From contig NZ_KB891316.1 in NCBI RefSeq assembly GCF_000373385.1, positions 754,493 to 818,492 of the forward strand: a DNA stretch of 64,000 nt, written 5' to 3'. This stretch comes from Thiobacillus thioparus DSM 505 (GTDB lineage: Bacteria; Pseudomonadota; Gammaproteobacteria; Burkholderiales; Thiobacillaceae). This document shows, piece after piece, positions 28,424 through 36,040 of this stretch (within the stretch, counting starts at the first letter, position 1; every line of letters starts with the position of its first letter). Position numbers and translations under genes: made by a program. The notes under the pieces are model-generated. The model had not been told where the DNA came from, ran no database searches, and saw only the letters and a program-made list of their open reading frames with translations.

Positions 28424-29119
28424 TCAGCTTCCCACGCGGGCCGCCGCTACCCGATAGAAACGCTGTTGGAACACCGTGCTGTCCTGAAGCTGATGCAAAC
28501 TCTTCACGGCAGCGAGAATCGCCAGATCCAGCAGCGGCTCGATGAGAACGACCGACATGTAGGCGACACCGAACGTCCCGATTTGCGCCAGATTCGCGGC
28601 ACCCACGCCCTGGCCGTAGATAGCCCAGAAGGCAACCCAGGCCACCACGCCACCCTGGTAGGCGGTCGACAGTGCCAGGCACTGGCTGTATTTCACATCC
28701 TTGTAAGCCGTTTTCTCAGGAATATAGCGATGCGCAATGGCACTGAGCGCGAACAGGGGCACCAGCAGCGTCGTCATGTTCATGCCGTATTGCGGCAGAT
28801 CCCACGGCGCAAAGAAGAGGCCCTGCGTCAACAGTCCGAGCGCCAAACCTATGGCCGCCGGCGCCGCGCCGAACATGAGGAAGAGTGTCGAGCCCAGGAT
28901 CAGGTGGACCTCGGAAACACCGATCGGATAGTGCGGAAAGACCTCGAAGAAGCTGAATACGAGGGCCGCTGCGATCAGGCTGCGAATTCCCAGGGGGAGG
29001 ATCCCGTCCTGTTTGATCGAATTCAATGCCTGCTTCGCCGTATAGCCAAACACCCCGATCGCCGTAGCGTAACTCAGTGTCATTTTGGCGCCTTCAACAA
29101 TACCTGGTTCAATATGCAT
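28424..29119 (-). CDS. CbiM-like cobalt transporter permease
   Basis: A 231-residue membrane protein starting MHIEPGIVEGAK. The N-terminal Met-His is the metal-coordinating start of CbiM/NikM substrate-specific components. About six to seven hydrophobic segments follow (for example LILGSTLFLMFGAAPAAIG). CbiM proteins bring Co2+ into the cell with CbiN, CbiQ and CbiO, but no energising partners are in the window. Upstream of cynS and near the cobalt-dependent ScnC, it most plausibly supplies Co for thiocyanate hydrolase. AGGAAAC precedes the ATG. Confidence 0.82.
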   Translation of the reverse strand: MHIEPGIVEGAKMTLSYATAIGVFGYTAKQALNSIKQDGILPLGIRSLIAAALVFSFFEVFPHYPIGVSEVHLILGSTLFLMFGAAPAAIGLALGLLTQGLFFAPWDLPQYGMNMTTLLVPLFALSAIAHRYIPEKTAYKDVKYSQCLALSTAYQGGVVAWVAFWAIYGQGVGAANLAQIGTFGVAYMSVVLIEPLLDLAILAAVKSLHQLQDSTVFQQRFYRVAAARVGS

Positions 29120-29143
29120 GGTGTTTCCTCCTTTGTGCACTCT

Positions 29144-29269
29144 CTAACGAATCTTGTTGCCCAGCCCCAGCCAGGTAACGACCAGTAATCCAGACAGAAT
29201 GACCGACAGACTGCCCCACTTCCATGTGCGCCGGCCTGCGCCGCACGCCCATGTGGCAGAACCTTGCAT
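29144..29269 (-). CDS. 41-residue single-span membrane peptide upstream of cbiM
   Basis: A short open frame whose stop lies 24 bases before the cbiM-like start. The product begins MQGSATWACGAGRR, has one hydrophobic helix (LSVILSGLLVVTWLGLG) and a positive end (NKIR). A hydrophilic N-terminus plus one helix is what a small transporter accessory such as a reduced CbiN might look like, but there is no clear CbiN or CbtB motif (no His cluster). The ribosome site is weak. Assigned mainly from position and membrane topology. Confidence 0.5.
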   Translation of the reverse strand: MQGSATWACGAGRRTWKWGSLSVILSGLLVVTWLGLGNKIR

Positions 29270-29459
29270 GTCGATCAACGTCAAACTACGACACGTGCTC
29301 GATAGTCCATAAACATTCTCGAATATGCCGATTCACTACCGGTCACCCCCCGTCCAGGCAGGTTCGGTCATAATGAAAAGCCATGTCGATCTGCTGCTCT
29401 GTCTTTAGGAACATCGATACAAATCGTATGTTCACAACAATGGACTAACTGGCTATAGT

Positions 29460-29502
29460 TTTCCAAGTCTTTATTCCGATTAGTGCTATAAGGTTTGGCT
29501 AT
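29460..29502. promoter_or_regulatory. Putative LysR (CynR-like) operator in the divergent region
   Basis: TTTCCAAGTCTT, then T, then ATTCCGAT (29460-29480), seven bases, then ATAAGGTTTGGCTAT (29488-29502). It differs from the scnB-upstream element at one base in the first half and three in the second. It ends within the LysR start codon, as expected for an autoregulatory site. The 29270-29459 stretch between it and the 41-residue gene holds no gene. Confidence 0.65.
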
Positions 29503-30490
29503 GCAACGCAATCTCATCTTCCCTCGCTCCATTCGCTACCTGATCGCGGTGGCGGATATGCAAAGCTTCACGCGCGCCGCGGAACTGCTGTTCGTTTCGC
29601 AGCCCACGCTGTCGCAACAGATCAAGCACCTGGAAGATTTGCTCGACGTGCAATTGCTGGATCGGTCCGGACGGACGGTGCAACTGACTGCCGCTGGAGA
29701 GGTGTATCTGCACTATGCCCGTCGCGCCTTGCGCGAACTGGACGAAGGAAAGCGGGCCATCCATGAACTGCAGGACCTGAGCCGCGGTTCGCTTCGCCTG
29801 GGGATGACACCCATCACCGACCACCTGGTCAGCCCTCTGCTGGAATCCTTCAATACCCGCTATCCCGGAATCACCGTCAGCACACGGGAATTGCCGCAGG
29901 ACGCCGTCGAGGCCAACGTGGCAGAGGGAAATCTCGATATTGGCATCGCTTTCTCCAACGTGCTCTCGACCGCAGCCCGCTCGAACGAGATCGACACCCA
30001 TATCCTGTTCACTGAAACGCTGAACCTGGCCGTCGGCAAGGCGCACCCCCGCGCCGGCCAGACCGAATCGTTGAGCCCGCAGGTACTGGAAAACGAGTCG
30101 CTGGTATTGCTCAACACCGATTTTGCGCTGCGGCGCCATATCGACCTGTATTGCCTGGAGCATGGGATTACGCCGCGTATCGCGATGGAAACCAATTCGC
30201 TCAGCGTCATTGTCGAAGTCGCCCGCCTCGGCCGGCTTGCCACCATCCTTCCCCACAGCATTATCTGTTCGCAGCAGGGTCTCCATCCGGTAATGCTGCA
30301 ACCCGACATGCCGCACCACACGATTACCCTGATCTGCCGCAAGTCTGGTTACAAGAGCCCGGCCTGTACGGCATTTGGCGTGCTGGCAACACTCTGGTGC
30401 CATAACCGCCCCGGTGCCAGCAAAAGCGCGCTCGCGGAGTTCGGCGCCGATTTCGATTCCCTGCTCGAAGAATCCACTTCGAGCGAATAG
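29501..30490 (+). CDS. LysR-family regulator, CynR-like
   Basis: A 329-residue transcription factor. The N-terminal winged HTH (SIRYLIAVADMQSFTRAAELL; VSQPTLSQQIKHLED) and the DRSGRTVQLTAAGEV segment closely resemble Escherichia coli CynR, including the following GKRAIHELQDLSRGSLR. The C-terminal effector domain is of the usual length. ATG 29501 is chosen as the family-like start; a TTG two codons upstream is in frame. It is divergent from cbiM-cynS. It probably senses cyanate or thiocyanate and activates the leftward operons through the shared element. Confidence 0.88.
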   Translation: MQRNLIFPRSIRYLIAVADMQSFTRAAELLFVSQPTLSQQIKHLEDLLDVQLLDRSGRTVQLTAAGEVYLHYARRALRELDEGKRAIHELQDLSRGSLRLGMTPITDHLVSPLLESFNTRYPGITVSTRELPQDAVEANVAEGNLDIGIAFSNVLSTAARSNEIDTHILFTETLNLAVGKAHPRAGQTESLSPQVLENESLVLLNTDFALRRHIDLYCLEHGITPRIAMETNSLSVIVEVARLGRLATILPHSIICSQQGLHPVMLQPDMPHHTITLICRKSGYKSPACTAFGVLATLWCHNRPGASKSALAEFGADFDSLLEESTSSE

Positions 30491-30634
30491 CCGTTTCAGG
30501 CGCGCCGGCAGGGAAATTACGTTTCCGGATGACGTGCCGACACACCATAATCCATTCCTATTAGCACGATCGAAATAAGGTCTTGGACAAGCATTTTTGC
30601 CTGGCCCATAGTATTATCCGAAGGCGACGGACAA

Positions 30635-30796
30635 ATGAGCTCGAGCGATCTCGCTACCGCCTGCAGTGATCACGAAGGCGCAGCGCAGATCCCGCACACT
30701 GAAAACCCACCCTGTCAAACGCCGTCGCCCGAACCTCGGAACCAGACTTCAATCCCTCGGGTGAAACACGAGTTTCTACATGGAGAACGAGCATGA
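30635..30796 (+). CDS. Possible 53-residue leader ORF coupled to the GlcF-like gene
   Basis: An open frame beginning MSSSDLATACSDHEG whose TGA overlaps the ATG of the GlcF-like gene (ATGA). The product is polar and proline-rich, with no domain or signal. A weak AGG-type ribosome site precedes it. It may be a coupling leader, a remnant of an upstream glc-type gene, or chance. The rest of 30491-30634 holds nothing recognisable. Confidence 0.3.
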   Translation: MSSSDLATACSDHEGAAQIPHTENPPCQTPSPEPRNQTSIPRVKHEFLHGERA

Positions 30797-33000
30797 AAAT
30801 CGAGCTGGCCGAACCCTACCGCGATACCGAGCGGGGACGCGAAGCGGAATCGCTTCTGCTTCCCTGCGTGCAATGCGGCCAATGCACCTTTACCTGCCCG
30901 ACCTTCCGGCTGCTCGACGACGAGTGGGACGGGCCGCGTGGACGCATTTATCTCATCAAGCAGTTCATGGAGGGCAAGGAACCCACCCCAGACATGCTTG
31001 AGTTGCCGGCCTATTCCCTCAGCACCCTGGAAGGCCGGACGCTCAGCGCCAATCTGCAACTCCATCTCGATCGCTGCCTTGGCTGCCGGTCCTGCGAAAC
31101 CAGCTGCCCGCAGGGCGTCCGCTATGGACGTCTGCTCGATATCGGGCGAGAGCTGGTCGAAAAGGAATCCCCCCGTCCGCTCAAGGAGAAACTGGCCCGC
31201 CGCGCGCTGCGTGCCGTGGTGCCCTACCGTTACCGGTTCACGGCGTTGCTACGCACAGGGCAGGCCCTGCGACGCTTCCTGCCGGATGAGCTTCGCGCGC
31301 GGATCCCGCAGCGGCGCAAGGCCGGCAGCTGGCCCGATCGGCCGCATGGCCGGCGCATGCTGATCTGGCAGGGATGCGTGCAGCCCGGCCTCGCGCCCGA
31401 CATCAATGCCGCATCTGCACGCGTGCTGGATCGTTTCGGAATCCGGCTGATTCCGGCCAGCGACGGCTGTTGCGGTGCCCTGAGCCATCACATGGCCGAG
31501 ACGAACGAAGCGCGTGCCTTCATGCGCAAGAACATCGACGCCTTGTGGCCGCACATCGAGGCGGGCGCCGAAGCCCTCGTGCTCACTGCAAGTGGGTGCG
31601 GCATGCACTTTCGCGAATACGGCCAGCTGCTGCACGACGATCCCCAATACCGCGACAAGGCAGCCCGCATCTCGGAACTGACCCGGGACATCGCGGAAAT
31701 CGTCGCCGAGGAATGGAAAGACGACCCGCTTCACGCCCTGCCCGCACCTCAGAAGCCGCGGCGCATCGTCTTCCAGTCATCCTGCAGCCTGCAGCATGGC
31801 GAAAAACTGAACGGCGTGGTCGAAAAACTGCTGAAGCGCGCCGGGTTCAAACTCCTTCCCGTTCGCTATCCTTTCATGTGCTGCGGTTCGGCAGGGGCCT
31901 ACTCTCTCCTGCAGCATACGCTCTCGGAATCGTTGCGCGAGCGCAAGCTGGAAACCCTGCTGGTCAGTCGCCCGGAGGCCATCGCAACGGCCAATATCGG
32001 CTGTCTGACCCATCTGGCCCTGGCGTCGCCGATACCGGTCAGCCATTGGATCGAATTGCTGGACAAAACATTCCAGGAAGCAGATTCCCAACTACGCGGC
32101 AATCCTGAGCCGCACATGAACCCGGCGCCCGCCAACGCCCATTCTTTACACAAGGAACGGCCTGTCTCCGAAGCGGGCACACCAAGATCATTCGATAAAA
32201 ACGATCTCAGCAGGAAAAACAAGGGAATGAAGACAACAACAAGAATCGTGAGCCTCTTCGTATTGCTCATGTCCGGCCAATGGCCCGTGGCAGCGCTGGG
32301 CGCGCACCCCCTCCTTACGGAGGACACCGGCACCCAGGGCACCGGCCATGTTCAACTGGAATTGACGCACGATCTCAGCTACACGAAAGACGACTCCACC
32401 AACACACGCGATCAGCGCATCAATACCGTTCTATCCATTGGCCTCACGGACACCCTCGACGTGATCGCCTCCCTGCCGCATGATCGTCAGACCGACCGGC
32501 TGGCCAGCGCAGACACTACTGTCCGGGGGGTTTCGGACATGGAGATTGCCGCCAAATGGCGTTTCTACGATGAAGGCGCACTGAGTTTCGCCCTGCGCCC
32601 CGGGCTGGGGTTGCCGACCGGAGACGACGACAAGGGGTTGAGCGCGGGACATGTCACGCCCAGCCTGTTCGCCGTGATGACGTATGCAGGCGAACCCTGG
32701 ACCTTTCACGTGCACCTTGGCTATACGCGCAACATCCACGACGGAACGGACGAGCGGAACCATATTTATCACGCTTCGGTTGCCGCGGAATACGCGCTGG
32801 GCGAATCGCTAAGACTGGTAGGCGACGCCAGCGTGGAAAACAGCGCCATCCGTTCGGGCCATCCCAACGTGGGCTCCATGGTGCTGGGGCTGGTCTATTC
32901 CGTCACCCCGAATCTGGATATCGATCTCGGATATCGCAAGGGCCTGACCCATCCGGCCGCGGATTCGGTGTGGCTGACCGGCTTGGCCATCCGCTTTTAG
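30793..33000 (+). CDS. GlcF/LutA-like iron-sulfur protein fused in frame to a beta-barrel protein
   Basis: A 735-codon frame with two unrelated parts. Residues 1 to about 435 are a glycolate-oxidase iron-sulfur subunit-type protein. Two 4Fe-4S motifs are seen (CVQCGQCTFTCP; CLGCRSCETSCPQG), plus two CCG heterodisulfide-reductase-type domains (SDGCCGALSHH; PFMCCGSAGAYS). About 435-478 is a polar linker. From residue 479 a complete signal peptide and outer-membrane-type domain follow. No glcD or glcE lies nearby, so the electron donor substrate is open. No stop separates the parts: either a genuine readthrough frame, a lost stop, or two genes with an internal start at 32227. Confidence 0.75.
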   Translation: MKIELAEPYRDTERGREAESLLLPCVQCGQCTFTCPTFRLLDDEWDGPRGRIYLIKQFMEGKEPTPDMLELPAYSLSTLEGRTLSANLQLHLDRCLGCRSCETSCPQGVRYGRLLDIGRELVEKESPRPLKEKLARRALRAVVPYRYRFTALLRTGQALRRFLPDELRARIPQRRKAGSWPDRPHGRRMLIWQGCVQPGLAPDINAASARVLDRFGIRLIPASDGCCGALSHHMAETNEARAFMRKNIDALWPHIEAGAEALVLTASGCGMHFREYGQLLHDDPQYRDKAARISELTRDIAEIVAEEWKDDPLHALPAPQKPRRIVFQSSCSLQHGEKLNGVVEKLLKRAGFKLLPVRYPFMCCGSAGAYSLLQHTLSESLRERKLETLLVSRPEAIATANIGCLTHLALASPIPVSHWIELLDKTFQEADSQLRGNPEPHMNPAPANAHSLHKERPVSEAGTPRSFDKNDLSRKNKGMKTTTRIVSLFVLLMSGQWPVAALGAHPLLTEDTGTQGTGHVQLELTHDLSYTKDDSTNTRDQRINTVLSIGLTDTLDVIASLPHDRQTDRLASADTTVRGVSDMEIAAKWRFYDEGALSFALRPGLGLPTGDDDKGLSAGHVTPSLFAVMTYAGEPWTFHVHLGYTRNIHDGTDERNHIYHASVAAEYALGESLRLVGDASVENSAIRSGHPNVGSMVLGLVYSVTPNLDIDLGYRKGLTHPAADSVWLTGLAIRF
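32227..33000 (+). CDS. Outer-membrane beta-barrel (MetA-pathway/transporter-like), probable internal start
   Basis: From the in-frame ATG at 32227 (residue 479 of the long frame) the sequence begins MKTTTRIVSLFVLLMSGQW and continues to a cleavage-like AALGAHP. That is a textbook Sec signal peptide, which makes no sense in the middle of a cytoplasmic iron-sulfur protein. AGGA lies 11 bases upstream. The mature 230 or so residues alternate polar and aromatic strands and end in Phe (GLAIRF), like the phenol-degradation MetA/transporter barrel family. I consider independent translation from here likely. Confidence 0.6.
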   Translation: MKTTTRIVSLFVLLMSGQWPVAALGAHPLLTEDTGTQGTGHVQLELTHDLSYTKDDSTNTRDQRINTVLSIGLTDTLDVIASLPHDRQTDRLASADTTVRGVSDMEIAAKWRFYDEGALSFALRPGLGLPTGDDDKGLSAGHVTPSLFAVMTYAGEPWTFHVHLGYTRNIHDGTDERNHIYHASVAAEYALGESLRLVGDASVENSAIRSGHPNVGSMVLGLVYSVTPNLDIDLGYRKGLTHPAADSVWLTGLAIRF

Positions 33001-33064
33001 CGGCACGCCGCACGCAGGAAAAGCTTTTATACTACCCGGTTGATTGTTGCTGGGCAGCACAGCC

Positions 33065-33949
33065 ATGACGCACCCTTTCCACATCGTTGACGTTTTTGCA
33101 GAACGGCCCTACGCCGGGAATCAACTGGCGGTGGTCACCCACGCCGACGACCTCTCCGACGAAACGATGCAGCAGATCGCGACCGAGATGAATTTCTCGG
33201 AAACGACCTTCGTCTACAACGCCCCAGAGCGCGATGGCGGCCACCGAGTCAGGATCTTCACGCCTGCACGGGAAATCGCCTTTGCCGGGCACCCGATCCT
33301 CGGGACGGCCTGGGTCATCCGGGAACAGATTGCGCCCGGCTCCTCGGCGCCGGTACGGCTGAATCTTGCGGTCGGCCAGGTCCCCGTCACGTTCGAAGCC
33401 GCTGCCGACGAAGCCGAGACCGCATGGTTTCGGGCACCTCAGGTGACATCCGGAGCGACATGCGACCGCGAACCCGTTGCGGCGGCGCTGGGCATCTCGC
33501 CTGACGATATCGAGACGACGTCCCCTATCCAGCAGATGACTGCCGGCATTTCAGCCATGATCGTGCCCCTGCGCAGCCTCGACGCGCTACGCCGCTGCAA
33601 ACTGGATCTCGACGCCTTCGCGCCATTGACCAGGCAAGGCTTTCCTTCGCTCGTGTACCTGTTCTGCCGCGAGACGCATCACGCCCGCAATGATCTGTGC
33701 GTCAGGTTCTTTTTCGAGGCGCACGGCGTACGCGAGGATCCGGCGACGGGCAACGGGGCCGCCTTCCTCGGCGCCTATCTCCTGCAACATCCGATTCTCC
33801 CCGGGTCCAGCCTGTCACTTCGCATTGAACAGGGCTATGAAATGAACCGGCCCTCCCTTGTGAGGCTGCGTGCCGGCACGGCCGACGGAACCCCCGAAGT
33901 GAGTGTGGGCGGACGCGTGATTCCCGTCATCAAGGGGGAACTGCTTTGA
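33065..33949 (+). CDS. PhzF-family isomerase-like protein
   Basis: A 294-residue protein of the PhzF/diaminopimelate-epimerase fold. It begins HIVDVFAERPYAGNQLAVV. It has NFSETTF with the conserved Glu, AFAGHPILGTAWV and EDPATGNGAAFLGAYL, all family landmarks. PhzF itself isomerises trans-2,3-dihydro-3-hydroxyanthranilate in phenazine synthesis, but no phz genes are nearby, so this is a family member of unknown substrate. The ATG at 33065 starts the conserved region. Confidence 0.9.
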   Translation: MTHPFHIVDVFAERPYAGNQLAVVTHADDLSDETMQQIATEMNFSETTFVYNAPERDGGHRVRIFTPAREIAFAGHPILGTAWVIREQIAPGSSAPVRLNLAVGQVPVTFEAAADEAETAWFRAPQVTSGATCDREPVAAALGISPDDIETTSPIQQMTAGISAMIVPLRSLDALRRCKLDLDAFAPLTRQGFPSLVYLFCRETHHARNDLCVRFFFEAHGVREDPATGNGAAFLGAYLLQHPILPGSSLSLRIEQGYEMNRPSLVRLRAGTADGTPEVSVGGRVIPVIKGELL

Positions 33950-33985
33950 CGCGAAAACCCTGTCGAATCAGCCGGTTTTTTCGCG
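33950..33985 (+). terminator. Probable terminator after the PhzF gene
   Basis: CGCGAAAACC (33950-33959) pairs with GGTTTTTTCGCG (33974-33985), leaving a two-base bulge and a 14-base loop. The T-run is inside the right arm, so it is not canonical, but it lies immediately after the stop codon. Confidence 0.45.
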
Positions 33986-34058
33986 ACCGACTCGCCCCGG
34001 CGGCTTGGGATCGCGCATAAATCGGATATGCTGAAAAGCTACGTCTTCTGATCGCACC

Positions 34059-35276
34059 ATGAAAGACAACATCCACCCCCTGATCCAGCACACGGCGCCC
34101 GATTCGGGCAACGTCAGCATCCCGGCGCTGCGCGTGCTGTCGGAAATCACCACCAGCCTGTCCACCGACTCCAACGTCGAACAGCTGCTTGGACGCTTCC
34201 TGTCGACCATGATCCGGCTGGCGGGCGCCCAGGCAGGGGCGGTGCGCGTCATCACCGACGACCGCACGCATTTGCGGCTGATCGGTTCGGTGGGGCTGCC
34301 GCCCGAACTGGTCGAGCACGAAGCCATCGTCAGCGTCGATTGTGGCGTATGCGGCAAGGCCGCGCGCGAGGTGACGGTAAGCAGCTGGAACAACGTCGCC
34401 TTCTGCAAGCGGCAAGCCAACGACGCCTATTTCAGCGACAGCTGCAACACCGTGGTCGCGGTGCCGCTGATGCACAAGAATCAGGTCATGGGCGTCTACA
34501 ACCTGTTCCTCGAAGAAGGCAAAACCGTCCCCGAGGATGTACGCCTCTTGTTCCGCTCGATCAGCGAACACCTCGGCATCGCGCTGGAAAATGCCCGTCT
34601 CACCCGCGAGAACATGCGCATCTCGCTGATGAACGAACGCCAGATGCTGGCCAACCAGATCCACGATTCGCTGGCGCAAACGCTGGCCTACGCCAAGATG
34701 CGGCTCACCGTATTGAGCGACGCCATGCGCCACGAGGACTACCCCAAGGCCAACCGCTATCTGGGCGACGTCGAGGAAGCGGTCGACCTCGCCTACGCCG
34801 ACCTGCGCGACCTCATCACACAGTACCGCGACCGCATCAACCCGCGCGGCCTGGTGCCGGCGATCCAGGAAATGGCCAAGAGCTTCCGCAAGAAGGCCAA
34901 TGCCGACGTCGATTTCCTCAATCTGGTACAGGATGTCTCGCTATCGCCCGACGAGGAGATCCAGGTCTTCCACATCATCCAGGAATCGCTCTACAACATC
35001 GCCAAGCACGCCCGCGCGCGCCATGTCGTCATCACCTTCGACCTCGAAAACGGCCAGTACATCGTCAACGTCGCCGACGACGGCGTCGGCGTGCAGAAGA
35101 AGAACGACGAATCGTCCACCATGGGCAAGAGCTTCGGTCTGACCATCATGCGCGAGCGAGCAGCCAAGCTGAACGGCAGGCTCAGCGTGGAATCCAGCCC
35201 GGCCGGCGGCACCGTCATCCGTCTCGTCTTCCCGCAACGCGCCGCATCCCATCAGCACAGCGAGCACCCCGCATGA
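34059..35276 (+). CDS. GAF-domain NarX/NreB-type sensor histidine kinase with cysteine cluster
   Basis: A 405-residue cytoplasmic kinase with no membrane span. Residues about 25-180 form a GAF domain holding four cysteines (Cys95, Cys98 in VDCGVCGK; Cys116; Cys129). The HisKA_3 dimerisation domain has the phospho-acceptor His202 in NQIHDSLAQTLAYAKMRL. The HATPase_c domain shows IIQESLYNIAKHA, VADDGVGV and FGLTIMRERA. The cysteine pattern recalls iron-sulfur or redox sensing as in NreB, but inside a GAF rather than PAS domain. It is coupled to the response regulator by ATGA overlap. Confidence 0.9.
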   Translation: MKDNIHPLIQHTAPDSGNVSIPALRVLSEITTSLSTDSNVEQLLGRFLSTMIRLAGAQAGAVRVITDDRTHLRLIGSVGLPPELVEHEAIVSVDCGVCGKAAREVTVSSWNNVAFCKRQANDAYFSDSCNTVVAVPLMHKNQVMGVYNLFLEEGKTVPEDVRLLFRSISEHLGIALENARLTRENMRISLMNERQMLANQIHDSLAQTLAYAKMRLTVLSDAMRHEDYPKANRYLGDVEEAVDLAYADLRDLITQYRDRINPRGLVPAIQEMAKSFRKKANADVDFLNLVQDVSLSPDEEIQVFHIIQESLYNIAKHARARHVVITFDLENGQYIVNVADDGVGVQKKNDESSTMGKSFGLTIMRERAAKLNGRLSVESSPAGGTVIRLVFPQRAASHQHSEHPA

Positions 35277-35938
35277 GCCTCACCCGCATCATCCTCGTCG
35301 ACGACCATACCCTGTTCCGCAAGGGACTGGCCGAGTTGCTCGAGCAGAGCGGCAGCATCGAAGTCACCGCCTTCACCGGCAATCCGGACGATGTATCCAG
35401 GCTGCTGCGGGCGCATCGCCCCGACGTCCTCATTCTCGACCTCAACATGCCGGGAACGGACGGCATCACGCTGATGCAACAGTTGCGTGCGGAGGACTTC
35501 GACCTGCCCATCCTCATCCTCACCCTGTCGGAAGCCGAGGACGACCTCGCGCGGGCGCTGCGTGCCGGCGCCAATGGCTATCTGCTGAAAAGCATGGAAC
35601 CCGACGAAGTGGTCGACGCCATCCTGCGCGCCCAGCGCGGCGAGACCGTCGTCGCGCCTGCCATGACCGCCAAGCTGGTCAAGCTGTATGACCAGAAAGG
35701 CCAGGATGCGGGCTCCCTGCTCGACGCGCTGACCCCGCGAGAGCGCGAAATTCTTTCCCACCTGTCGCGCGGCGAAAGCAACAAGGCCATCGCACGCACC
35801 TTCGACATCAGTCACGACACCGTCAAGCTGCATGTCCGCCACATCCTCGCCAAGCTGAACCTGTCGTCACGGGTGGAAGCGGCAGTGTTTGCCGTCGAGC
35901 ACCGGGTGGCACCCGGCGGGAGAAACGACGGACGCTAG
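35273..35938 (+). CDS. NarL/FixJ-family response regulator
   Basis: A 221-residue regulator. The receiver domain starts RIILVDDHTLFRKGLAELLE with phospho-acceptor Asp56 in LILDLNMPGTDG. The C-terminal LuxR-type HTH is LTPREREILSHLSRGESNKAIA with KLHVRHILAKLNLSSR. ATG 35273 overlaps the kinase stop. The long upstream frame is out-of-phase reading of the kinase gene and is excluded. Together the pair resembles NarXL/NreBC redox or nitrate-type systems; targets are unknown. Confidence 0.95.
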   Translation: MSLTRIILVDDHTLFRKGLAELLEQSGSIEVTAFTGNPDDVSRLLRAHRPDVLILDLNMPGTDGITLMQQLRAEDFDLPILILTLSEAEDDLARALRAGANGYLLKSMEPDEVVDAILRAQRGETVVAPAMTAKLVKLYDQKGQDAGSLLDALTPREREILSHLSRGESNKAIARTFDISHDTVKLHVRHILAKLNLSSRVEAAVFAVEHRVAPGGRNDGR

Positions 35939-36040
35939 TTCCATGGCAATCGGCCACCCCGGGAATCGGAGCACGTCCGCATACATTTGAAGACCTCTGC
36001 ACTCTAAACAATGTCAATGCGCATCCGCTATTGAGCAATC

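Noticed and set aside
29120..29500. Cobalamin or cobalt riboswitch upstream of the cbiM-like gene
   Set aside because: No B12-box-like or Co-riboswitch-like conserved core could be seen; the region instead holds a small membrane ORF and the LysR-type element.
34340..35272. Long N-terminal extension of the NarL-like regulator
   Set aside because: It is an Arg/Gln-rich out-of-phase reading of the histidine kinase gene; the real start is the ATG overlapping the kinase stop at 35273.
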